A stretch of 64,000 nt of DNA from EW11 sp035765635 (GCA_035765635.1 DASTWZ010000052.1:62001-126000); one strand, 5' to 3'; counted from the first letter of the stretch, positions 16,998 through 26,159 are shown. The notes: generated by a model not told the origin, from the letters alone. A program made the numbers and translations.

Positions 16998-18305
16998 ATG
17001 CCTTCTCTCGACGTCAAAATCCCGCCAATGGGCGAATCCATTAGTTCCGGCGTGCTCGCCAAGTGGCACGTCAAAGACGGCGACGTGGTCAAGAAAGACC
17101 AACCGCTGTTCGAACTCGAAACGGATAAAATCACCTCGGAAGGCACGGCCGAATCCGCTGGCAAAATCAGCCTGAAAGTCGCCGTCGGGGCCGAAGTCAA
17201 AATCGGCCAGGTCGTCGCGACGATCGACACCTCCGCCGCCGCTTCGACTGGATCTGCGCCTGCAGCCACTCCTGCCCCGGCTGCTCCTGCCGCCGCTACG
17301 CCGGCCTCCGCGTCCGCCTCATCCGACGCTGCGGCCAACAAGCCGGCCGCCCCGGGCGCGACCACCGACACGCCGTCTCCCGCCGTGCGCCGCCTCGCCG
17401 CTGAAACCGGCATCGATCCCGCCAGCGTTTCCGGCACGGGCAAAGGCGGGCGCGTGACAAAGGGCGACATGCTCGCCGCCGGCGAGGCCAAACCTAACGT
17501 CCCTGCTGCGCCACAGGCAACTGCCGCCAAGCCTGCTGCCGCCGAGAGCGCCGCGCCTGCGGCCCCGCCAGTCATTTCAACGTCCGCCGCGGCAACGCCG
17601 GCGATCGAACGTCAAACCCGCCGCAAGCTCACGCCGCTGCGCCAACGCATCGCTCAACGCCTCGTCGCCGCACAGCACGAAGCCGCGATGCTCACGACCT
17701 TCAACGAGGTCGACATGTCTGCTGTGATGGCTCTGCGCTCCAAATACCAGGACGACTTCGTCAAGAAGAACGGCCTCAAGCTCGGTTTCATGTCGTTCTT
17801 CACGAAGGCCGTCGTGAACGCCTTGAAGGAAGTGCCCGCGATCAACGCGCAGATCGACGGCGATCACATCGTACAAAACAACTATTTCGACGTCGGCGTC
17901 GCCGTTTCGACCGAGAAGGGCCTGATGGTCCCAGTTATCCGCGACTGCGATCGCCTCGGCATGGCCGATATCGAGAAGGCCATCGGCAACGCCGCGAAGA
18001 AAGCCCGCGATGGAAAAATCACGCTGCAAGATCTCGAGGGCGGCGTCTTCACCATCACCAATGGAGGCATCTTCGGGTCGATGGTCTCCACGCCGATCAT
18101 CAACCCGCCGCAGAGCGCCATTCTCGGCCTTCACGCGATCAACGATCGTCCTGTCGCGGTCAACGGCCAGGTCGTCATCCGTCCGATGATGTACCTCGCC
18201 CTCAGCTACGACCACCGCATCGTCGACGGCAAGGAAGCCGTGACTTTCCTCGTGAAAGTAAAACAGGCGATCGAAGATCCTGCGCGCTTGCTGCTGAGCA
18301 TCTGA
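16998..18305 (+). CDS. sucB: 2-oxoglutarate dehydrogenase E2, dihydrolipoyl succinyltransferase
   Basis: A 435-residue protein in canonical E2 order. A single lipoyl domain spans about 1-78, with lipoyl-lysine in ETDKITSEG. An Ala/Pro linker follows, then a peripheral-subunit-binding domain (SPAVRRLAAETGIDPASV..GTGKGGRVTKGD), a second Ala/Pro linker, and the catalytic acyltransferase domain ending with YDHRIVDGKEAV, which carries the catalytic His/Asp. It transfers the succinyl group to CoA. ATG 16998 gives the standard PSLDVKIPPMGESISSG N-terminus. It is cotranscribed between E1 and E3. Confidence 0.97.
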   Translation: MPSLDVKIPPMGESISSGVLAKWHVKDGDVVKKDQPLFELETDKITSEGTAESAGKISLKVAVGAEVKIGQVVATIDTSAAASTGSAPAATPAPAAPAAATPASASASSDAAANKPAAPGATTDTPSPAVRRLAAETGIDPASVSGTGKGGRVTKGDMLAAGEAKPNVPAAPQATAAKPAAAESAAPAAPPVISTSAAATPAIERQTRRKLTPLRQRIAQRLVAAQHEAAMLTTFNEVDMSAVMALRSKYQDDFVKKNGLKLGFMSFFTKAVVNALKEVPAINAQIDGDHIVQNNYFDVGVAVSTEKGLMVPVIRDCDRLGMADIEKAIGNAAKKARDGKITLQDLEGGVFTITNGGIFGSMVSTPIINPPQSAILGLHAINDRPVAVNGQVVIRPMMYLALSYDHRIVDGKEAVTFLVKVKQAIEDPARLLLSI

Positions 18306-18373
18306 TTGTCCACGGCCCGCGCTTCGTCGCGCGGCCGTCGCTCTCCTGAAATTCGGACGTTTGTATTCAGTTT

Positions 18374-19771
18374 ATGGATTCATTTGACGTAATCATCATC
18401 GGCTCTGGCCCCGGCGGCTATGTCTGCGCGTTTCGCGCGGCACAACTCGGCCTCAAGGTCGCCTTGATCGAAAAGCGCGCGACGCTCGGCGGCACGTGCC
18501 TCAACGTCGGATGCATTCCGAGCAAAGCGCTCCTGCATTCATCCGAGCAATTCGTCTTCGCGAAAAACCACGCCGCGGAGCATGGCATCAAGCTCGGTTC
18601 GGTTGAGGTCGATTTGCCCGCGCTGCTGAAAAAGAAGGACGCCGTCGTCAGCAAACTCGTCGGCGGTGTCGCTCAGCTCGCGAAAGCTCGCAAGATCACG
18701 GTGCTGGCGGGCACGGCCTCATTCGTTTCCGCGAACACCATCTCAATCGACGGCGCCGGCGAAACGAAACAGATTACCGGCAAGAACATCGTCATCGCGA
18801 CGGGCTCCACTCCGGTTGAACTTCCCTTCATGAAGTTCGACGGCAAGTCGGTCGTGTCCTCCGATCAGGCGATCGCCTTCGATTCTGTTCCGAAAAAACT
18901 CATCGTGGTCGGCGGCGGCGTGATTGGCGTCGAGCTCGGCTCCGTTTGGTCGCGGCTCGGCTCTGAAGTGACCGTCGTGGAATTTCTCCCGAAGATCATC
19001 GCCACCTACGATGACGACGTGATTCGCACCTTCAGCCGTCTCATTCAGAAGCAAGGCATCAAAGTCGAAGTCGGCGCGAAGGTGACTGAATTGAAGAAAA
19101 AAGGAGACGCCCTTACCCTCGTCGCTGAACGCGAAGGGAAGCTGCTCGAGTTTCCCGCGGACAAGATTCTCGTTGCGGTCGGTCGGCGTCCCTACACCGA
19201 CGGTCTCGCTCTCGAAAAAGCCGGCGTGGCCCTCGACGAGAAAAAGCGCGTCAAGGTCGATGACCATCTGCGCACGAATGTCCCCGGCGTCTGGGCCATC
19301 GGCGATGTCGTCGCCGGACCAATGCTCGCGCACAAAGCGGAAGAAGATGGCGTAGCCGTCGCCGAATGGATCGCGGGCAAAGCCGGCCATGTTAACTGGG
19401 ATCTCGTTCCCGCAATCGTCTACACCGACCCGGAAGTCGCCAGCGTCGGTCTCGGTGAAGACGCCGCCAAGGCGCAGGGTCGCGCGATCTCGATTGGAAA
19501 ATTCAACTTCACGGCGAATGGCCGCGCGCTCGCGATCGACGGAAGCGACGGTTTTGTGAAGATCATCGCCGACGCCAAAACCGATCGCATTCTCGGCGCG
19601 CAGATTATTGGTCGCGGCGCAGGCGAGTTGATCAGCGAGGTCGTCACTCACATGGAATACGGCGGTAGCGCCGAAGATCTTGGCCGCACGATTCACGCGC
19701 ACCCGACAATGAGCGAGGCCGTGAAGGAAGCCGGCCTAGCCGTATCCAAATCGGCAATACATTCGCTCTGA
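18374..19771 (+). CDS. lpd: Dihydrolipoamide dehydrogenase (E3)
   Basis: A 465-residue flavoprotein that reoxidises the dihydrolipoyl group of E2 using NAD+. The FAD motif GSGPGGYVCAFRAAQLG is at residues 10-26. The redox-active disulfide is GGTCLNVGCIPSK (C42, C47). The NAD-binding motif is VVGGGVIGVELGSVW, and AIGDVVAGPMLAHKAEEDG contacts FAD. C-terminal HPTMSEAVKEA holds the catalytic H443 and E448. It completes the operon 68 bases after sucB and may also serve other 2-oxoacid complexes. A bidirectional terminator follows. Confidence 0.97.
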   Translation: MDSFDVIIIGSGPGGYVCAFRAAQLGLKVALIEKRATLGGTCLNVGCIPSKALLHSSEQFVFAKNHAAEHGIKLGSVEVDLPALLKKKDAVVSKLVGGVAQLAKARKITVLAGTASFVSANTISIDGAGETKQITGKNIVIATGSTPVELPFMKFDGKSVVSSDQAIAFDSVPKKLIVVGGGVIGVELGSVWSRLGSEVTVVEFLPKIIATYDDDVIRTFSRLIQKQGIKVEVGAKVTELKKKGDALTLVAEREGKLLEFPADKILVAVGRRPYTDGLALEKAGVALDEKKRVKVDDHLRTNVPGVWAIGDVVAGPMLAHKAEEDGVAVAEWIAGKAGHVNWDLVPAIVYTDPEVASVGLGEDAAKAQGRAISIGKFNFTANGRALAIDGSDGFVKIIADAKTDRILGAQIIGRGAGELISEVVTHMEYGGSAEDLGRTIHAHPTMSEAVKEAGLAVSKSAIHSL

Positions 19772-19793
19772 GCTTTCTCTCTGGACCTTAAAC

Positions 19794-19826
19794 AAAAAGC
19801 CGCGCTTTCGAGCGCGGCTTTTTTGT
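19794..19826. terminator. Bidirectional terminator between lpd and the coiled-coil gene
   Basis: aaaaagccgcgct-ttcg-agcgcggctttttt forms a 12-13 bp stem closed by a stable TTCG loop. A-runs on the left and T-runs on the right mean it can terminate the lpd transcript on the plus strand and the convergent coiled-coil transcript on the minus strand. Confidence 0.92.
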
Positions 19827-19862
19827 GCTGAGAATTTTGGATAGAGAATCCGAGGCCGAACT

Positions 19863-22800
19863 TTATCCCGCGGCGTCGCGCTCGAGAAGCGCCTTGGCTT
19901 GTTCGAGAACCTGCTTGCGGCGTTTTTCGAACTGCGAGGTCATTTCCGTGAACTTCTTCTTCTCGTCCTGGAACGCCACCACCTCGGCTTCCCAAAGGCT
20001 GCGCTCCTGAACGAGCTTCGTCGCTTCCTTCTTGAGGTTGGCTTGTTCGACCTGCTGACGTGACTCGATTTCGGCCAACTCCGCTTCGCGGCGAGCCAGC
20101 TTCTTCGTAGCCTCGTCGGCCTTGGCCGCGTCGGCCTTGACCTTCGCACGAGACGCTTCCACCTCGGCCGCGGCAGCTTCGATGCTCTCCTGCTCGGCCT
20201 TGATCTTTGTCTCCAAAGTTTTGATACGTGCTTCGGAGGCGGCGATCTTGGCGAGCTCGGCTTTGACCTTCTGTTCAGACTGAGCAACTGCCGCGCGCGC
20301 CATCTCCAACTCTTCTTCGACGGTGGCGCGTTCTTTTTCGAATTTGTTCTTCGACTCGGTGAGAGCTGCTTTTTCTTTTGCGGCGAGTTCGCGAACCGCG
20401 GCCGCCTCTTGCTCCACTTTTTTCTTCGCTTCGTCTGCCGCCTTCTTGGCCGCAGCTTGTTCGGAAACGAGCTTTTGGCGCTCGTCTTCGAGTCCGCCGA
20501 TACTGGCATCCAATTCGGCTTTCTGAGCCGCCAGTTTTTGCTCGGACTTTTTCAGAGCGGCGCGCTCGCCAGCCAAAATCGTTTCCATCTCGGCCAACTT
20601 TGCCTGCTCCGTCTCGACGTCCTTGCGGGCCTTGGCGAGAAGCGCGTTGGCTTCGGACTTCGCCTTCTCCAGCGCGGTCGAAACTTCTTTTTCCTGCTGC
20701 TTGATCTTGGATTCGCGGCTGAAGAGATCGGCTTCGCGATTGGCCAGCGCATCTGTCTGCTTCTGCAGTTCGAGGCGTTCGTTGGCGTAATGCGCTTCCG
20801 CTTTCTTGAGAGTTTCGCGTTCCGCGGCCAACGAGGATTCGAGTTCGGCCAGCGCAACCTGTTCTTTTTCGGCTTCGGCCCGAGCTTTGGAAACAATCGT
20901 GTTCGCCTCGGCGTGAGCTTTCTCGAGCGCGGCTTTTGCCTTGGCTTCCTGCTCCTTCAGCGCCGTTTCGCGTGCCGCATACTCTTCGGCCTGCTTCTTC
21001 AAGGCGCCCTGCTCGGCGGCGAGACGCTGCTCGGCCTGCTTGAGTTGGCTGCGTTCGGACAAAAGCGACTCTTCCATCTCCGCCAGCTTGAGCTGCTCTT
21101 TTTCCGCGTCGGCCTTCGCTTTCGCGAGGAGCGCGTTCGCCTCCGCCTGCGCTTTGTCCGCGAGATTTTTCGTTTTGATTTCCTGCGCTTTGACGACGGC
21201 TTCGCGCTCGGCCAGCGATGCCTCCATCGATTCCAACTCGGCGCGTTGAGCGAAGATCGTTTGTTCGGACTTTTTCAGCGCCGATTTCGCCGCGGTGACC
21301 GCCGCTTCGGCCTCAGACAGTTTGCGCTGCTCTTCGGCGGCCTCTTCGCGCGCTTTCTTCAGCATCGCTTCGGCCTGAGACTGCGCGGCTTCGAATGCCG
21401 CCTTCGATTTCGCTTCCTGCTCGCGGAGCGAAGTCTCGCGTGCGGCGAGAGCGCTTTCGCGTTCGGCGTAAGTGGAAGACTGCTTTTTGAAACTCGATTG
21501 TTCCGTGAGCAGCTTCTGCTCGGATTGCTTGAGCGCGGCGCGTTCGGTCTCGAGCGTGGCTTCGAGATCCGCGAACCGAGCCCGTTCCTTCTCGGCCTCG
21601 GCGCGGGCTTTTGCGAGCAAAGCCGCGGCTTCCGCCTGGGCCTTTTCGAGCGAATACTTCACCCGATTTTCCTGCTCGTGAATCGTGGCCTCGCGCTCGG
21701 AGAGCGCGGCGGATTGTTGCTGCGATTCCGCAGTTTCGACGGCGAGGCGCTGCTCGGCTTTCTTGAGCTTGGCGCGCTCGGTCGCCAACGCGCTTTCCGC
21801 TTCGGCCAAACGAGCTTGTTCGCGTTCGGCCTCCTCTCGCGCGTTCGCAACGAGTTCGTCGGCCTCTTTTTGCGCCTTTTGAATCGCTTGCTGAGCCTGG
21901 GCTTCGCGCTCGCGCAATGCTTCTTCGCGCTTCGCGAAGGTCTGCGCTTGCATCTGAAAATCGGCGCGTTCCGCCGCGAGCTTGTTCTCGGCTTTCTTCA
22001 GCGCTGCGCGCTCGGTCGTGAGCGCCTCTTCGACTTCGTTCAGGCGCTGTTGCTCACTTTCGATCTGCCGCTTGAGCGGTTCGAAACGCGCGGCCTCGGC
22101 CTTCTTTTGCTTCTCCAACTGCTCGAGTGCGGCGGCCAGATTCGCTTGTTCTTGCGCGAGCATTTTTTGCTCGGTGGCGAGAACTTCCCGCTCCTGTTTC
22201 AACGCCCGGGCCTCGGCTTCCTGCTTTTTCGCCTGAGCCTGAAGTTGAGCCAACTTTTGCTCGGCTTCTTCGATTTCCTTTCGCGACTCGGCAAGGGCGG
22301 CGGCTTCGTCCGCGAGTTTCTTCTTCTCCGCGACGAGCCGCTCGCGTTCGGCGGTTTCAGATTCCTTGTCGGCCTGCTTGCGGGCGTTGCTCTGTTTGAG
22401 CATCGCCTGCTCCGTGTCGAGGCGCTCCTGCTCCGCCTGAAGCTGTGCCTGCGCCGAGGCGAGCTGCTTCTCGCGCTCCTTCAATTTCGTTTCGGCCGCG
22501 GAAACTTCCGCGAGCTTGGCCATGCCGGCCGTCACAGATGCGCGCTCGGCCTCGAGTTGCGACGCGCGTTGTTCCAGCTTCTTCGCATCCTCCGCCAAGC
22601 GCGTGCGCTCCGCTGCAAGGGCGGTGCGCTCCTTGGCGAGTTCCTCGCGAACTGCATCGCTTTCCGGGGCAGCCGCCGGACGGGCCCGCTCTTTGCGAGC
22701 AGCCGCAGGCGGTCCGGCTTTGGCCGAAGTATCCGGAGAGGCAACGCTGGTCGAACCGTCGGCAAAAAACTCTTCGAGCGAACTCCAGTCGGCATTGCGC

Positions 22801-23183
22801 AACGCCTCGCCAGCTCCCTCGCGATTCCCGATAAAATCCGCAATGCGACGCATCATCGCCTCGAGATCGAGAGGCGGTTGAAAAACGTCTTTGATCCCCA
22901 ATCGAATTCCGCGAACCACCGTCGGAAGATCGAGTCCATCCGCGACCAAAATCACCTTCGCCCGGGGCTGGGCTTTTCTCAAAGTCTCAACAAAATCCAG
23001 TCCACTCGCATCTGCTCCGCGGCAATCAGCGAGGATCACGTCGACCGTCTCGCGCGCGAGATAATCCCTGACGTGTGAAGCTTCACGCAAAGAAAGTGCG
23101 TGAAAGAACGCTCCACCAAAAATCAGGGACCGTGCCTGACGAAGCACATGATTGTGCTGAACAAGCAAAATTTTAGCGCTCAC
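19863..23183 (-). CDS. Pseudo-receiver domain protein with ~900-residue repetitive coiled coil
   Basis: A 1106-residue protein starting at GTG 23183. Residues 1-120 have the alternation of a response-regulator receiver (KILLVQHNH, VDVILADCRG with D53 at the phosphoacceptor position, KVILVAD). However, the acidic pair after strand 1 is Q9/H10, the Thr/Ser is A81 and the Lys-Pro is replaced by FQPP, so normal phosphotransfer is unlikely. Residues of about 140-175 are disordered. Residues 178-1100 are Glu/Lys/Ala/Gln coiled coil without a membrane segment. Within it, 436-839 contain five tandem units of 78, 85, 78, 78 and 85 residues with decayed flanking copies. It is probably a cytoplasmic rod or scaffold. 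It is divergent from the PilM-like/PEGA/TonB gene, which suggests linked function. Confidence 0.88.
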   Translation of the reverse strand: MSAKILLVQHNHVLRQARSLIFGGAFFHALSLREASHVRDYLARETVDVILADCRGADASGLDFVETLRKAQPRAKVILVADGLDLPTVVRGIRLGIKDVFQPPLDLEAMMRRIADFIGNREGAGEALRNADWSSLEEFFADGSTSVASPDTSAKAGPPAAARKERARPAAAPESDAVREELAKERTALAAERTRLAEDAKKLEQRASQLEAERASVTAGMAKLAEVSAAETKLKEREKQLASAQAQLQAEQERLDTEQAMLKQSNARKQADKESETAERERLVAEKKKLADEAAALAESRKEIEEAEQKLAQLQAQAKKQEAEARALKQEREVLATEQKMLAQEQANLAAALEQLEKQKKAEAARFEPLKRQIESEQQRLNEVEEALTTERAALKKAENKLAAERADFQMQAQTFAKREEALREREAQAQQAIQKAQKEADELVANAREEAEREQARLAEAESALATERAKLKKAEQRLAVETAESQQQSAALSEREATIHEQENRVKYSLEKAQAEAAALLAKARAEAEKERARFADLEATLETERAALKQSEQKLLTEQSSFKKQSSTYAERESALAARETSLREQEAKSKAAFEAAQSQAEAMLKKAREEAAEEQRKLSEAEAAVTAAKSALKKSEQTIFAQRAELESMEASLAEREAVVKAQEIKTKNLADKAQAEANALLAKAKADAEKEQLKLAEMEESLLSERSQLKQAEQRLAAEQGALKKQAEEYAARETALKEQEAKAKAALEKAHAEANTIVSKARAEAEKEQVALAELESSLAAERETLKKAEAHYANERLELQKQTDALANREADLFSRESKIKQQEKEVSTALEKAKSEANALLAKARKDVETEQAKLAEMETILAGERAALKKSEQKLAAQKAELDASIGGLEDERQKLVSEQAAAKKAADEAKKKVEQEAAAVRELAAKEKAALTESKNKFEKERATVEEELEMARAAVAQSEQKVKAELAKIAASEARIKTLETKIKAEQESIEAAAAEVEASRAKVKADAAKADEATKKLARREAELAEIESRQQVEQANLKKEATKLVQERSLWEAEVVAFQDEKKKFTEMTSQFEKRRKQVLEQAKALLERDAAG
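20667..21878 (-). repeat. Five tandem coiled-coil coding repeats (78/85 residues)
   Basis: Protein residues 436-839 of the coiled-coil gene divide into units at 436-513 (78), 514-598 (85), 599-676 (78), 677-754 (78) and 755-839 (85). Each begins (K/A)A(Q/H)xxAxxxxxKAR, continues AExEx..LAExE, then ER..LK(K/Q)(S/A)EQ, and ends with a E(R)EAxxxxQE segment. The long units differ from the short ones by exactly one heptad inserted near the end. A decayed copy precedes (about 372-435) and another follows (840-895). Confidence 0.85.
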
Positions 23184-23208
23184 GTGACGATGAGTGTGGG
23201 GTATGTCC

Positions 23209-23236
23209 GATGTATGTTAAGAACGGAAACCGTCAA
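23209..23236 (-). promoter_or_regulatory. Weak candidate promoter for the coiled-coil gene
   Basis: On the minus strand TTGACG (23236-23231) is followed after 16 bases by TACATC (23214-23209), about 25 bases before the GTG start. The -35 match is good and the -10 match is poor. The region 23184-23395 must also carry the divergent promoter of the PEGA/TonB gene, for which I see no clear hexamers. Confidence 0.3.
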
Positions 23237-23395
23237 CAGGTGGTAAATCTGGTGGGTTTCCCTTATAGCTCTTTCAAGCCTAATCATACCCCTTAGAACG
23301 ACACTCTGAGTTTTACCTTTACAGCAGCATGTTAGGGAGTACGCCTCAGCCGAGACCCCTTACTGTGCACGTTTGTACCTCCCCCGACTTCACTA

Positions 23396-26137
23396 ATGAG
23401 CGCACAAGATTCTAATAGTTACTTCATCGAAATTGGCGAATATAGCCTGGTACTTGCAAAAGCGAATGTAACAGCAAAACCGCGCGCGGTGGAGGAACTC
23501 CGCGAAATTTGGTTAGGTGATGCCCCAGCCGTAGATGCCGCGCTCAAAGAACTCAAAGGTGATGGAAAAGCGAAAGCCGTGGCGCTGCTTCGGCTTAAAG
23601 GCCGCACGCTTGCCGCTTCGGATGCCGGATTGTTAAAACGGGTCAACACTTCGTCCGCCGCTGAAGCTTTTGTAACTGAGCTTGTCGGCAGCGATCGGGC
23701 GCCCGCAAATTGGGCCTGGGTTTCTCAAAAGGACGGACGGACGCCGGACGGCAGCACGCCCTGGATTTTGGAAGCGACTCCGACCTCCGCCACAGACGAA
23801 GGTCTGGCCAAATTGACCGGGTGGGGCTTCGACTTTTTGCGCTGCGAATCCGCTTCGCTTGCGACGATTGGCGCCCTGACCACGGCGGCGCGTTCCGGCA
23901 CCGTTTTGGTCTGCGACGTCAGCGAAATGGCGAGTTTTCTCACCGCAGTTTCCGGCCAAGGCGTGGTTGGCTTTGCTTCGATACCGGTGGGTTTCGACGC
24001 TCTCGCCGAGGCGACGCAGGGAGCTCTCGGTTTGAAATTCCGCGGTTCGGCCGCGCGACTCATGTTCAATGAGTCTTACGACTTCGCCGAGGCCGCTCCG
24101 AAAATCATCGAGCCGCTCGCGAACGCCGTCAAAGGCGCGCTCGGCTCGGTCGGTGGTTCTCCGACGCAGTTGGTTTTCACTGGAATTCTCGCCCGGCAAA
24201 CCTGGCTCAGCCAAGCTTTGGCCAGCGCATTGGGTCTAAAACTTTTCGCGCCGGAATCCTCCGCTGTCGCCTCTGCAAACTCGCTCTCCTTTGGCCCGAA
24301 AGTTCCGAGCGAGATCGCGGCAACATGGCTCGGCGTCGTTGGTGCGATCGCCGCCTACGACTCCCGCAATCCGGGGGCCACGTTGCCGTGGAATCCGACT
24401 TTGACGAATACGCCGGTCGCGCCCGCGCCTGTGGTGCCGGCGGTGATACAAGACACGCCGCCTCCTGCTCCCGCGCCAAAGCCCGCGGTGGTCATTCCGC
24501 CAGCGCCAAAGGCCGAACCCGTTCCCGCGCCAGCTCCCAAAGTGGAGCCGCCGAAACCCGCCGCAGCCAAACCGGCAGAGCCGCCCCCAGCCGCGCCCGC
24601 ACCAAAGCCGGCTGTCGTCATCACCCCTCCGCCGAAGCCGGTCGAACCTCCGAAGACTGTCGCGAAAACGCCTCCGCCTCCAGCCAAACAGGTCGACCCG
24701 AAAGCCACGGCAAAACCCGAAGCGAAGGCCCCCGCGCCTGCGGCTGCCGCGTCCGCAAAACCGCCGGCCAAGGCTGAGCCTGCGAAGCCAGTGCCCGCCG
24801 CTCCGGCTCCCAAACCCACTCTCGCGCCTGCCCCTGCCCCAGTAACGCCGAAGGCTCCTTCCGCGGCGCCATTCCCCGAGAAAAAGAGCAAGCTGCCCAT
24901 CATCGCGGTGATCGTGATTCTTGTGCTCATCCTCGGCGGCGGTGGCTATTTCTACAGCCAGGCTCAAAAAGAAAAAGAGGCTCAAGCCGCCAAAGCTCGC
25001 GAAGCCGACCAACGCGCCGCAGCTGAAGCAGCCGCTCGCCGCGCCGCGGAAGAGAAAGCGAAGCAAGAGGCTGACGCTCGCAAGAAGGCCGAAGCCGAAG
25101 CAGCTCAACGCGCGGTTGCCGCTGAGAAAGCACGCATCGAAGCCGAAGAAAAAATGCGCGCCGCCACAGCCGAAGAGCTCTTGAACGCACGCGGCGGTCT
25201 TACGCTCAACACAGATCCAGCCGGCGCGACCGTCTCCATCGGCGAACTCGCCCCGCGGCAGACTCCGGTCAGCATGAAAGATCTGCGTCTCGGCCGCTAC
25301 TCCCTCACGATTTCACTCGCGGGCTATGACAACGAACAACGCGACATCGACATCAAGGCCAACGAAGTCACGGATCTCGGCACGATCAAACTTCACCGCC
25401 AAGTCGGCAGCGTCGAAATCACCAGCGATCCGAACGGACTCGACTACGAGCTGAAGCCAGCCGCCTCGCTTTTCGTCAATCCCTCCGACGTGCGCAAAGG
25501 CCAGACCCCGGTCACGCTGAATGATGTTCCCGCGGGCTCGTATCAGTTGACCATCACGAAGCCAGGTTGGCAGGCCTACACCGCCACGGTTTCAATCGAA
25601 CGCAACAATGTCGCGAAGGCTCACGGCACATTCGTGGGCGGCACGATTGTCATCAACAGCACGCCGAGCGGCGCGACTGTCCTGCGCGACGGAAATTCGG
25701 TCGGCACCACCCCGCTCACGCTCAACGACGTCACGCCCGGCGATGTCACCTTCACGATCAGCCAACGCGGCTACGACAACGCCACCGTCTCGGGCAAGGT
25801 CGAGTCAGGCAAGACGCTCACCTTGAACGGCACGTTGCTCGATCCGGAGCGCGTGATGAAGCTCAGTGAACTCGACGAACGCCCTGTCCCGCTTCAGCAA
25901 GTCGAGCCCGAGTTGACCTCTGGCATGCGCAGCGACGGCGGCACGGCCACAATCGAATTTGTGGTGGGCAAAGACGGCATCCCGACGGATGTCAAAATCG
26001 TCAGCGCCAGCAATCCTGCTTTCGGCCGGGCCTGCATGGCAGCCGCCGCGAAGTGGCGCTTCCGCCCTGGTGTGGTTCACTCCAAGGCGGTTCGCACGCG
26101 GATGATTCTGCCCTTCCGCATGACGCCCGAAAGCTGA
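23396..26137 (+). CDS. PilM-like domain / transmembrane / triple PEGA / TonB C-terminal fusion protein
   Basis: A 913-residue protein. Residues 1-335 look like a degenerate PilM/actin-like ATPase fold: IEIGEYSLVLAKA at the start, VLVCDVSEM as a second phosphate-loop equivalent, and LVFTGILARQTWLSQALASALG as the adenosine-motif equivalent. A Pro/Ala/Lys linker (about 336-495) leads to one membrane segment (about 499-519). A charged Ala/Lys/Glu coiled coil follows, then three PEGA domains (about 600-668, 670-745, 747-815; each has T/SxPxGA/L.. and G.Y/V..T.), and a TonB C-terminal domain (about 826-913, VEPEL, GTATIEFVVGKDG, WRFRPGV). The topology is therefore cytoplasmic head, periplasmic PEGA/TonB. 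It may couple a cytoplasmic assembly to the cell wall or outer membrane. I know no named family with this architecture. Confidence 0.82.
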   Translation: MSAQDSNSYFIEIGEYSLVLAKANVTAKPRAVEELREIWLGDAPAVDAALKELKGDGKAKAVALLRLKGRTLAASDAGLLKRVNTSSAAEAFVTELVGSDRAPANWAWVSQKDGRTPDGSTPWILEATPTSATDEGLAKLTGWGFDFLRCESASLATIGALTTAARSGTVLVCDVSEMASFLTAVSGQGVVGFASIPVGFDALAEATQGALGLKFRGSAARLMFNESYDFAEAAPKIIEPLANAVKGALGSVGGSPTQLVFTGILARQTWLSQALASALGLKLFAPESSAVASANSLSFGPKVPSEIAATWLGVVGAIAAYDSRNPGATLPWNPTLTNTPVAPAPVVPAVIQDTPPPAPAPKPAVVIPPAPKAEPVPAPAPKVEPPKPAAAKPAEPPPAAPAPKPAVVITPPPKPVEPPKTVAKTPPPPAKQVDPKATAKPEAKAPAPAAAASAKPPAKAEPAKPVPAAPAPKPTLAPAPAPVTPKAPSAAPFPEKKSKLPIIAVIVILVLILGGGGYFYSQAQKEKEAQAAKAREADQRAAAEAAARRAAEEKAKQEADARKKAEAEAAQRAVAAEKARIEAEEKMRAATAEELLNARGGLTLNTDPAGATVSIGELAPRQTPVSMKDLRLGRYSLTISLAGYDNEQRDIDIKANEVTDLGTIKLHRQVGSVEITSDPNGLDYELKPAASLFVNPSDVRKGQTPVTLNDVPAGSYQLTITKPGWQAYTATVSIERNNVAKAHGTFVGGTIVINSTPSGATVLRDGNSVGTTPLTLNDVTPGDVTFTISQRGYDNATVSGKVESGKTLTLNGTLLDPERVMKLSELDERPVPLQQVEPELTSGMRSDGGTATIEFVVGKDGIPTDVKIVSASNPAFGRACMAAAAKWRFRPGVVHSKAVRTRMILPFRMTPES

Positions 26138-26159
26138 TCGTCTCCAAATTCTGAATACG

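Noticed and set aside
20667..21878. Tandem repeats considered as a CRISPR or satellite array
   Set aside because: Units are 234-255 bp, in frame, and encode a regular coiled coil; there are no spacers or short direct repeats.
20409..23078. An 889-codon plus-strand frame opposite the coiled-coil gene
   Set aside because: Composition (Leu/Phe/Arg/Gly-rich repeats) mirrors the Glu/Lys/Ala codons of the real gene; no independent signal of coding.
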